Assembly: GCA_036346405.1 (NCBI GenBank)
Contig: CM070554.1
Location: 47,205,058 to 47,269,057, forward strand
From: Phyllostachys edulis
Lineage: Eukaryota > Streptophyta > Magnoliopsida > Poales > Poaceae
Length of the DNA: 64,000 nt
Direction of reading: 5' to 3'
Shown here: one piece after another, positions 22,268-31,436 of the stretch
Numbering within the stretch: the first letter of the stretch is position 1
Layout: every line of letters begins with the position of its first letter
Position numbers and translations under genes: made by a program
The notes under the pieces: generated by a model
Told to the model about the DNA's origin: nothing
Database searches by the model: none
Seen by the model: the letters and a program-made list of their open reading frames with translations, nothing else

Positions 22268-22884
22268 TGATACGGGGGATGCCCGATCTTCTCGGTGAGG
22301 AACCGTGGATAGATGATGCGAAGTAGACGAAGTCACTAGCTGAACACTCGCGCCAATGCACGAACCCTCAACTCTTTGGAATACGCCCAAAACACACCGG
22401 ATACATGATCGTCGCGAGACCACGAATGACGATCGCCAAGTCCCCAATTCCCAATGGAACGACGGCTTGACCTTGAATTGCAGAATGAATCAATGGATCG
22501 CCTAGTCCTCTCTCAAAGTCCTCGCATGAACTCTGGTTTAGAAAGAACAAGCAATAGCTATGTTTCAATTCTTATGCATAAACTGGTCTTCCATACAATG
22601 GGGGTCTACCCCTCAATATATAGTGCCCTTCTCCACCTTATGGCTGGCCAAGAGGCCCTACTCCTACTCTATTTCGGAATTAGAACTCCTACTCCAAGTC
22701 AGACACAATCTAAAACAAAAAAGAAAACTCTGACTTTACAACCGTCACATTGTTTCGGACATATCTTTTGATACGTGATGAATCTGAGGCTGAGCGAGTA
22801 TCCGTTGGATCGGTCTTGAAGTTAGCAGAACAACAGTCATAGGATGTATTTGATATATACATTGTGATACTTTCATTCACATCA
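22268..22884 (-). mobile_element. X copy 3, short 3' LTR (617 bp)
   Basis: It shares U3 end, R and U5 with the 1336-bp 5' LTR of the same element (22268-22824). Its first 60 bases from TGATGTGAATG (22884) are unrelated to the 5' LTR and about 720 bp of U3 are absent. The gag-like frame still crosses into it and ends SEFPFLF at 22710. Confidence 0.8.
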
Positions 22885-24626
22885 TTCTCCCTGCGATGAG
22901 AAAAATTCATCCTCGACTTTTCTAAGGACATGGACAAGATATAACAGGGACTAACTACATCAAGTTGTGCAAATTTGGGCGAGAAAATTCTTGATGCCGT
23001 CCATGCTACAACTTCACTACGCTGTTTACTAGTACAGGATAAACAAGTAGGTATCATGTTACGTTCTAGACAATAGGCTCTTGTATTGAAACCCATCTCA
23101 AAGTGCCCATGACATTGCTCAATAGATGGTTTGCGCAAAACATGCAAGTTTAAATCAGCAAGATTACCACAGTAATGCATATTCGATAAACATAGAATTT
23201 GTTATCTACACCATAATCTCCAATCAAATTGAATGTACTAACTAGTGATTTTAAACATGAAATCGCAGCAAGGTTCTCAAATACACTAGATAGTTTTCGA
23301 GGATCATCGAACATGATATAGTATAAAAAATCATGAAGAGATATTCTAGTAAGAACTTCCTTATGAGTAATGAATTCCACATTATGTAAATTGAGCGAAG
23401 AAATTTCAAACATGGAATATTCAAAGGAACACGAGAGTTCTCACTCTTACGCACCTCTGCATGATGAATATTCAATTCAACACCATTATTGTTACCTTTA
23501 ACGTCCTCCTCGCTTATTGTAGGTGTTGTAGATATCAAATCGTCATCATGAGACCACGGACAGCATGCACTCCATCCCCAACCGTGGTTATCTTCTGCTT
23601 TTTACTTCCAATCGGTGCCGATTGTTGAACATTCAACTCCTCTTCTTTAATATCAACTTTGCACAATGTGAGAAATAACACTAGAAGTAGAGAGTAAATC
23701 GTTAATTTCACCAATAACCTCGGTTTGGCTATCATCTACTTCGCTCTTTTTTGTTGATGTATCTCTCTCACACTCAATTGAGATGCTCTCAACCTCACAT
23801 ATGGTGGAATCACATAGCTCATTCTCTTTATCATTCTCACTCAATTTGGCTATGTGGCTCTCATTTTCACATGGGTTTAGATACATCGCATCCCCAAAGA
23901 TTGTGGGTCATCAATTGAGCAATTACCAAAGAACCACAATCCTTCATGAAGCAATGGGGCAGCACTACATGAAGCTCGGACCGAAGGAAAAGTCGCCTTC
24001 TCATGTGACACACTAGTGGACTTCAAATTGTGTCGCAACCTGTCAAACCTTTCAACTATGGAACGCTTGTAGTGGCGAGGTACAAAAGCGTGCGGAAATG
24101 TCGCTTCATCTGCTCCCGGTGATAATCGGCAATTCATGGCGCCCATACGCTTCTGAACAAACCGCTCCCACCAATGTGTGGCATAATCAGTCAAACTATT
24201 GGACGCAAGTAAAAGCTTCCTCTCATTGGAATAGTTGTGCATCCGAAATAGCGTATCAATTTGCAGCTCCCAAGTGAGGTATTCTTCCACATTTGTACTA
24301 CCTGAAAATATAGGGATAGGAAATTTGGGTTTATCAACAAAATCCTTAGTGTCGTTGTGTCGACGACAATGCACGTTGGAGTGGTTGAACATGGCGCGTA
24401 GCTCCAAGAAGTTGTTGTTGATGTCCGTACGCAGCTGCGTAACCTCCTCTCTGAGGTTGTTCAATCCAGTCTTAACTTCCCCGAGCTCATCGCGCACACT
24501 ACTATCACGATTATGAAGTTTCTTTTGTAGCATTTCGGTAAGCGAGTGTACTCGTCCCACGAATCGGTGTTTTTGGATTAGTTGGACCCTTCTCGTGACG
24601 ACATGGCAACAACTCACAAATACCAA
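22710..24626 (-). pseudogene. X copy 3 gag-like gene, frameshifted
   Basis: The N-terminal part (24626-23877) has a coiled-coil stretch (VRDELGEVKTGLNNLREEV) and then the Gag core IPIFSGSTNVEEYLTWELQI and DYATHWWERF, followed by FVPRHYKRSIVERF. After this come blocks colinear with copies 1 and 2: NPCENESHIAKLSE, CDSTICEVESISIE, NLHNVEFITHKEVL, LRKPSIEQCHGHFE. Several frameshifts split the gene. The last frame (23180-22710) passes through the polypurine tract and ends SEFPFLF inside U3. No zinc knuckle, protease or polymerase is seen. Similarity to copy 1 is obvious, but many residues differ. Confidence 0.7.
22885..22898 (-). other. Polypurine tract of X copy 3 (diverged)
   Basis: The minus strand reads CATCGCAGGGAGAA before TGATGTGAATG. 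It aligns with GAAGAAAGGGAGGA of copies 1 and 2 but has pyrimidine interruptions. Confidence 0.55.
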
Positions 24627-25763
24627 GCGAGATTATATCCAGGTTAGTAAAACAAAAATCTCTCTCTACGCTCTCAACTCACTGTCCTGAACACAAGGCA
24701 AGCTTACCGTTCCAAAGTGAATCAAGGACGACAAATTGACATTTGTGACCGCGAACGACCTCAACCCGATAATGTATGAGCGTAACCAAGAGCAAGGGAG
24801 TACACAAACGGGTGTAGGTGGAGCTTGGAAGGTAATTGTATATCCTATGCAAACTGATATTCAAGTTATCGTAAAGCTAAGTAATGATCCAAGCTAGAGT
24901 AGTTTGCCGATGTGCGGATCCAATGGGTTTAAGAGAAGTGTATGAACGCACACGCAAAGATAAATGTGACTTAATGAAAACAAAGGAATGAGCTAGTGAG
25001 AAGCAATCAGAAATTGTGATGCACAAGCTCGTTTTGCACCAAGTACTAGGAGAGACGCTAGCCAATTGCAATGATTATGAAAATAAGGGCACAAGATTGC
25101 TCAAAGAGATGAAAGACACAATCTGAAATTATGGACTAGGGTTTATTCTTCCCAAATTCGGCCAGCTCCTTTTGTCTTTTCTCTTTTCTTTCTCAAAATC
25201 GCAAGAACAAACTCTTCCTCCTTCGGCTATGAAGGCAACCGAAAGGAAAAGTTGGTATTGGTATTTGCGGGTTTGTCTCTTTTTTTTTTTACTTTTTTTT
25301 TTAAGCCGTGGCTTTTTCTTCAAGTCGGCTGCCTTTTTCTTTCTTCTTTTGCAATGGCCGAATGAAAGTTTTGATTCACCCTTTGATTTGCATGTCTCAA
25401 AAATTTCAGAAGTGTAAACTAATGCCAAGAGCAGCCCTTAATGCAATTATCAAAAGCTAGTCTCAAAGGATGAAAAGGTAGAAGTGAAGATACAAATTAC
25501 TCTCTCTTTTTTTGGTGCTAATTGACGGAAGCAACCAGCAATTTTCTTGGGTTTAAGTAAACACAAAAGATGAAGCAACGCAAAGGAAACACAAGGATCA
25601 GCACTAAAACAAAAAACTCTAATGGATAAAAACTTAACTAAACTCACAAGAAAAAACAGATTGAATCTAGGGTTTGGAAATTTTGTGTTGTAATTTTCGG
25701 TTTAATGGACTATAGGACGTAAAACAAATCTAAACTATGGGTAAATAGCTCTCACCGAGTAAA
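24627..25763 (-). other. X copy 3 untranslated leader
   Basis: About 1.1 kb, AT-rich, with T runs at 25280-25312. No convincing gene. The part next to the primer-binding site matches the leader of copy 4 (63525-64000) in reverse. Confidence 0.65.
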
Positions 25764-25781
25764 CCTAGAATCGATACCATA
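25764..25781 (-). other. Primer-binding site of X copy 3 (diverged)
   Basis: The minus strand reads TATGGTATCGATTCTAGG after the LTR end GTATCA. TGGTATC agrees with the initiator tRNA-Met complement, but the next bases differ from copy 1 (CAGAGC). Copy 4 has the same version at 63507-63524. Confidence 0.65.
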
Positions 25782-27117
25782 TGATACGGAGATGCCCGAT
25801 CTTCTCGGTGAGGAACCGTGGATAGATGATGCAAGTAGACGAAGTCACTAGTGAACACTCGCGCCAATGCACGAACCCTCAACTCTTTGGAATACGCCCA
25901 AAACACACGGATACATGATCGTCGCGAGACCACGAACGATTTATCGCCAAGTCTCCAATTCCCAATGGAACGACGGCTTGACCTTGAATTGCGAATCTAA
26001 TCAATGGATCGCCTAGTCCTCTCTCAAAGTCCTCGCATGAACTCTGGTTTAGAAAGAACAAGCAATAGCTATGTTTCAATTCTTATGCATAAACTGGTCT
26101 TCCAAACAATAGGGGTCTACCCCTCAATATATAGTGCCCTTCTCCACCTTATGGCTGGCCAAGAGGCCCTACTCCTACTCTATTTCGGAATTAGAACTCC
26201 TACTCCAAGTCGGACACAATCTAAAACAAAAAAGGAAACTCTGACTTTACAACCGTCACATTGTTTTGGACATATCTTTTGATACGTGATGAATCTGAGG
26301 CTGAGTGAGTATCCGTTGGATCCGTCTTGAAGTTAGCTTTCCAACAAGTACAAGAACACCCAAATCGGACTCCGTTTGTGAAAGTTATGACATTTTTAAT
26401 CCGGACTGTACTGCTGATTCCGAATCCGATTTTGATGCTGATTCCGAATCCGAATTGAATCCAAACTTTCCTAACTTCAATTTCATTAATTGAAACGACT
26501 TGAATCCGTGTGAAACTTGAGAAAGGAACTCTTGTAAGCCTTTGGAAAGTCATGGCAAAGCTGGATATCTTCCCAAGATGTCGTACAAGTCATGAATCAT
26601 CAACTTTGTAAACTCTCGCGCGTTGATCGGTCTGAATGTGCAGCATGCACTCGAATAGCCATAACTTTTTATAGAAAGCTCCAAATCATGTGCCGTTTGA
26701 TCCGTTGGAAAGTAGCCTTGATAATCTTTCCAAATATATATATTGTTAATGCTAGATCCTTCCAGGTTGCTGTGAAGATCGTCATGAACCCATACCTTCC
26801 ATGCGTCCCACAGGCTGCATGCTATTTTTATGAGCATCAAAACACCCCGAGAAGCATCGTGTTCTTGATATTCACATGAAGCATCTCCTTCAAACCTAAC
26901 AATAAGCAATGACCCACTATTAGGTAGTATAATATTCTCAATTAAACTTAAAGGAAATTCATGGAACAGATTCACCTTTTGGTTAAGCTTCTTTGCACAA
27001 GCTTCACCCACAAGCTTCTCTTGTTCTTCAACTCTTTTAGTAAGCTCATGTTGTTCTGAGGTACTTGTTGAATTGAAAACACTATATGGAACAGCGTAGG
27101 TAAGGATGTCCGCATCA
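25782..27117 (-). mobile_element. X copy 3, 5' LTR (1336 bp)
   Basis: From TGATGCGGACATCC (27117) to CCGTATCA (25782). It carries the long U3 with the C-terminal part of the gag-like frame (about 27070-26221, one frameshift near 26553), a TATA box near 26125-26134 and the palindrome region. It matches LTR 7540-8863 and copy 4 closely. Confidence 0.85.
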
Positions 27118-28737
27118 GATCTTCTACGACAAACCCCGCATGTACTACGTAAGTGGTCAAAACATAAAAGGCTATGAAAAGCAGTTACTTACCACCTCTC
27201 CACCTACTCGCAGAGTAGCGCTTTGTCTTGTCAAATCTGGACAAGTTGCCTGTTATATTCGGCAATAGTGACAATTTGCTCCAATGTGTTCTGCACAAAG
27301 AAAAGCAATGAGAAGTGTGAAAGGCATAGATGTAAATACCAAATTTCAGGTACTTACATTCATGGCTGTCCGAGCAAATGAAGACACCACCCTTGTGGGG
27401 TCCCTCAGTTCATCAATCTCATCGACTCGGTTCCACCATACCCTTTCGAGACGTTCATCATCAAAAACATCCCCTCTGTTGGGAATATCCTTAGGGTGAG
27501 GAACGCGATCACGAGATCTGAATGCACAGGAGCCCACAACGGTGGCAGGAGCGAAGAACCCGAAGGTGTGGTCAAAGAGCTCGAACTCTCCTTCTCCTTC
27601 GGGGCTAGCGGCACCAGTAGCTTGGCCTTGGAAGCTGGGAGCATCATCCGTAGCAACTTCCTTCCCAGCTCGGTGAATAGATGTTTCATCCCCACGGCCA
27701 GATGTCTCTGCTGCTACCATCTTTACCCCTGTTTCTACGACCGCCCCAATGGTCGTAGCCGCCTCGGTTTCTACGACCACTCCTATGGTCGTAGCTGCTT
27801 CCGACCCTACGACCACCCCTGTGGTCATAGCTGCTTCTAACTCTACAACTGCCCCAGTGGTCATAGCCACGTCAACTACAACATCTTCCACCACTCGGAC
27901 GGCGGATGACCCGTCGACCGCCACCATCGCTCGCTTTCTTCGCTGCCAAGAAATCGCGATGGGGTTCCTTAGTAGGAACGTCCTTGATGATAAGAGGAGC
28001 CATGCTGAGATCATAAAAAGGAAAACACGATCAGGTGGTAAAAAGCAAAAGGTAAATGCTGTCCTTACACTTTTGTCTCTTTTACGTACCTCCGAGTGTT
28101 GTATTTGATCTTAAGTTTGAGAACAACCCTCCCCAAGGAAGGTTTCTTCGACTTTTTCTCAACCACGTCTGGTTGAGAGTCAAGTTGAGGAACGGCCACG
28201 ACCACGTCTGGTCGTGGGTCTTAAGCAAGCGCCATCGCCCCTTGAGCCTCCTGGCTCTCTGGATGGTCAAGACCAGTCTCGACCACCTCAAGAGCATTGC
28301 TGCCCTCGATCACAAGAACTATTGGTGTAGTATTTTCCTTCACAAAAGACATAAAAACTCTTCCAGTCTTCCTTTTCTAGTTGTTTGACAAAACCACGGG
28401 AAGGAAAAACTGTGAAAGTATTATTGAAGAGTACCCTGGTCCTAGGGGCTTTGCGCTTGAGAGGTTCAACCGCTTCGGCCGTAATTTGTGTTGCAGCAGC
28501 CAAGTCTCAGAGTAAATTTTGCGACGGGTTTAGTCGAGTCAAAGGTACTTAACTTGAGCCTCCCTTGTCGATGACTTTCACAAGTCGATGCCTCTTAGCG
28601 GGGAGAAACAAGATGCTCTCTCGACCGCACCAATGACCATCGATTCGACTTCCTTGTCGTCCGACGGTTCTCCATGCCTACTTTACAGAGAAATCGGAAG
28701 AGAGATATTATAAAGCGATCGAAGTTCTTCAACAACC

Positions 28738-28860
28738 ATCACCATGTCGTAAGCTTTCCTACGACAACCCCCTGGTCGAAAGTTCTTCCACGACCAGAAC
28801 CTGATCGTAAGTCTCCCTACGATCAGTACTCAGTCATAAGTTCTTCTATGACTACAAAGT
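28738..28860. repeat. GTCGTA/TACGAC array inside intron 2 of the antisense gene, copy B
   Basis: About four inverted units (gtcgtaag...ctacgac and variants) within the 211-bp intron 28678-28888. The matching intron of copy A is 80 bp and lacks the array, so the array was gained or lost as a block. Confidence 0.75.
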
Positions 28861-29962
28861 CCTAAAGATGAAATCAACTCTCGATTACCTTTAGGCGCTC
28901 CACCTTGTCTTCTGGGGATAGGACCGCTAGAATTTGGGGAGGCTCCACGTTTGAGGGCTAAGGCTTCTCACAAATGAGCTTGACCCGAGTGTCAATCACT
29001 TCTTGTGAGAGGTCTGCAAGGATAAGGAAACTTTAAGTAAAGCCTAAATCAAAATCAACAGGAAAAAGGCTAAGCTTAAGGTTATCTTACCCTCCAAGTA
29101 ATCCCTCATCGGGCCCGTTAGCCCTGAGTACCTCCACATCTGATGAGCCCTCTTCTTCCGGGGACTGATGCGGTGCGTGATGAAATACTTCACCACGTGC
29201 CATCCAGTAAGCCCCTCTTCCTTCAAGTCTGTAATAGCTCGAATGAAAGGGGCAATCTGGCCAAGATCCTTGGGAATCGAATCCCAAGCGGGAACCTTCT
29301 CGACAGGCTTCTCGGTGAAGGAGAGGCTGTCCTCGCCGGTGATCTCCCAATAGAACCACCTCTTCTTCGACCCCGGCCACAACGACCGGGTAAACATCTG
29401 AATGTACACCTTCGACTTCCCATCGTGGAGCTTCAGACTACAACTACCGGCGATTCCGCCTAGTCGGGTCATTCCGTAGAAGTACCGAAACAACTCTAAA
29501 TCAACCGGAATCCCCAGGTAGGCTTCGCAAAGGTACACAAACACCCCCAACATTGTGATAGAGTTGGGAACGAGATTCACCAACTCCACCTGGAAGTATT
29601 CGAGTACCAATGTAAGAAAAGGATGAGCGGGCAATCGAAGACCACACTCACAGAATGCCTGGAAGACGGGGATTTGTCCAATCTCCCGAGACGGCCAATG
29701 CTGCCCGGCGGCCTCAATCCACCGCACAAATTCCGTCTTTGGAATCTTCTCGGAGTCGACCAAAGCTCTTATTTTGGTCGTATCCATCTCCGATTCGGCC
29801 CACTGGGAATCGGCTCTGGCCATTTCTCCCAAAAGTTGAAGATTTGGATGTGGAGAAATTGGAGAAGAAAGCTTGATTTGGTTGGCGACGGAGAACTCGA
29901 AAGCTTGAATAATGAGAGCAATTTAGGGGAAGGTAAAAGACTTTATTCTTACCTACGGTGAA

Positions 29963-29970
29963 AATTTATA
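29963..29970 (-). promoter_or_regulatory. TATA box of the antisense gene, copy B
   Basis: The minus strand reads GGTTATAAATT, about 130 bp before the start codon at 29832. Copy A has the equivalent at 14059-14066. Confidence 0.55.
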
Positions 29971-30393
29971 ACCCCACGCCCGAAGTTGAAAAGACGCGAC
30001 TACCTAACGGTTGCCAACGCTTCGGGAACTGCTCCAACAGACAAAGGTGAGGGAGTCGATTGGGATTATTAAATTTGTCTGCTCGAGGTAATTAGATCTG
30101 TTTTTACATCTCAAGCGAAATTACCTTCTTGACCAAGTCTTTTTCTGGTCAAACGCAACAACGGTTGGAAAGTTTCTACTTCCAACAACAGTACTGCGAC
30201 CACTCGGTGATCGTTAGATCTCCTACGACTACCTTGTAAGTCGCAAGATTATTCCACAAATTTTCTTGACCAAGTAAATTTCTTGTCAAATGAAATAGTA
30301 GTCGAAGAGTCTTTCCTTCAACCACCTCTCTACGACCATCTACTGGTCGTAAGACTGTCTACTGCTCCTTCTTCAAGTAAGTTATTTTCGCTT
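29971..30393. other. Spacer between antisense gene promoter and 3' LTR, copy B
   Basis: No gene. Scattered GTCGTA/TACGAC and TGGTC words (30180-30360) as in copy A (14281-14460). Confidence 0.5.
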
Positions 30394-30404
30394 AAGCTGG
30401 GGGG
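30394..30404 (+). other. Polypurine tract of Tat-like copy B
   Basis: AAGCTGGGGGG directly before the LTR, as in copy A. Confidence 0.65.
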
Positions 30405-30536
30405 CTAGATGACGAGGATATAACAATCCTCATTTAATCATTTATCTATAATTCATATTATGGATAATAATGACGTCATATAACTCTTGAGTATACCCCT
30501 TAATGTTCATAAGGGAGAAGCTGGAGGTCGTAAGTT

Positions 30537-30690
30537 CTCCTATGACCACCCTATAGTCGTGGGTCTTCCTACGGCTACCCCATAATCGTAAGATCTTCTA
30601 CGACTATCCCATGATCGTAAGCTCTACTATGATCGATCTGTGGTCGTAGGCTCTCCTACAACCACCACATGGTCGTATGCCCTTCTACGA
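30537..30690. repeat. GTCGTA/TACGAC inverted-repeat array in U3 of copy B
   Basis: About five units of 28-32 bp with GTCGTA or GTCGTG/ATCGTA on one side and TACGAC or TATGAC on the other. More diverged than the array of copy A. Confidence 0.8.
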
Positions 30691-30951
30691 CCAGTCCTTA
30701 GTCGACAAGACTCATAGACATGTGGGCCTAGTCGATCAGGGAATCTTATGTACCGTATCCAAGGATATGAGCAGTCAATTACACTGTTATTCCCTAGAAT
30801 AACAGCACGATTTAACTCCTTGTTATGATGATAATTGCCTGGCAACGTGGGGACATTACAAGCCCCGTAATAACCTCTGGTAACAGCTCCACGATCTGGT
30901 GCGTTAATGTAACCTTTATACTGAAGATCCAATGGCGCACCCCGGAGACGG

Positions 30952-30958
30952 TATAAAA
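30952..30958 (+). promoter_or_regulatory. TATA box of Tat-like LTR B
   Basis: TATAAAAG followed by a purine-rich stretch, matching the position of TATATAAA in LTR A. Confidence 0.6.
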
Positions 30959-31203
30959 GGCAAGGATTATTAGGGCAAGGAGGAGGGTGAGAGAAGATTT
31001 GGAGCACAATACTCTAGTCTTCGATTCCATCTTGTAATCCAGCATACTCAATACATACACATAGGAGTAGGGTTGTTATTCTCCCAGGAGAAGGCCCGAA
31101 CCTGTATAAAAATCCCCGTGTCTCCATCTCTGTGTGAGTTTGAGCCTAGAGGAACCCCAGAATCAAATAATCTTTATGTAAGTTCGGTCCTAAAATACGG
31201 ACA

Positions 31204-31436
31204 ATGACAACCTCTATGATCTTACTTTGGAGCTGCTGTATAGCAAGCTCAAGATCCATGACATCAAGAGAGTTGATCATCCTAAGAAGGAGAACATGGC
31301 TTTGGTCGTTGACCCTCTTAAGAGAACTTCTGATGGCTCTCCTGAATCTTCATCTGGATTTTCACTTGCATGTTTATCTACAATCCATGAAGAGGAACTT
31401 GAGAGTATCCCTGAGGCCGAGTTAGCCCTCCTAGCG
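31204..31436 (+). pseudogene. Copia-type gag fragment
   Basis: The open frame begins within DLTLELLYSKLKIHDIKR and ends EAELALLAKKLF. LTL..LY.KLK.HE and ELALLAKKF are typical of the C-terminal Gag region (UBN2 type) of plant copia elements. About 78 residues remain. The left side abuts Tat-like LTR B; the right side runs into satellite through the shared bases ttattccaaatg. The frame continues into satellite by chance. Confidence 0.6.

Larger units (their letters stand above)
22268..27117 (-). mobile_element. X element copy 3, complete insertion with target duplication
   Basis: The element spans 4850 bp. The 5-bp target duplication gatct lies at 22263-22267 and 27118-27122. It begins (minus) TGATGCGGAC at 27117 and ends CCCGTATCA at 22268. 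It sits inside intron 5 of the antisense gene of Tat-like copy B. Order on the minus strand: 5' LTR 27117-25782, primer-binding site, leader, gag-like gene, polypurine tract, shortened 3' LTR 22884-22268. The internal gene is clearly diverged from copies 1 and 2, so this is a second subfamily. Confidence 0.9.
21515..29832 (-). pseudogene. Tat-like copy B antisense gene, eight-exon model, interrupted by X copy 3
   Basis: Minus-strand gene between pol and the 3' LTR. Exons by GT-AG borders: 29832-29091, 29013-28889, 28677-28090, 28004-27358, 27290-27193, 22131-21986, 21920-21826, 21747-21515. Together about 2.67 kb, or 890 codons. Exon 1 (start MGEMARADSQWAESEMD) has the PF04195-like region with CECGLRLPAHPFL, VYLCEAYLGIP and KLHDGKSKVYIQMFTRS and is fully open. 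Exon 2 keeps RVKLICEKP followed by a stop; copy A has RVKLVCEKP in one frame. Exon 4 has T/V/E-rich repeats of about 16 residues. Exons 6-8 encode a likely coiled coil (SLEFERAKKKNLTEEIEDLRKKL). Introns are 65-91 bp, except intron 2 (211 bp, filled by a motif array) and intron 5, which contains X copy 3. Function unknown; Tat elements are known to carry antisense extra genes here. Some frames are damaged. Confidence 0.65.
30410..31203 (+). mobile_element. Tat-like copy B, 3' LTR
   Basis: 794 bp, from TGACGAGGATA to AATACGGACA. It has a TATA box at 30952-30958 and a GTCGTA array at 30537-30690, and aligns with LTR A at 14495-15277 along its length. The bases after 31203 belong to a copia-type gag fragment. 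Confidence 0.8.
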
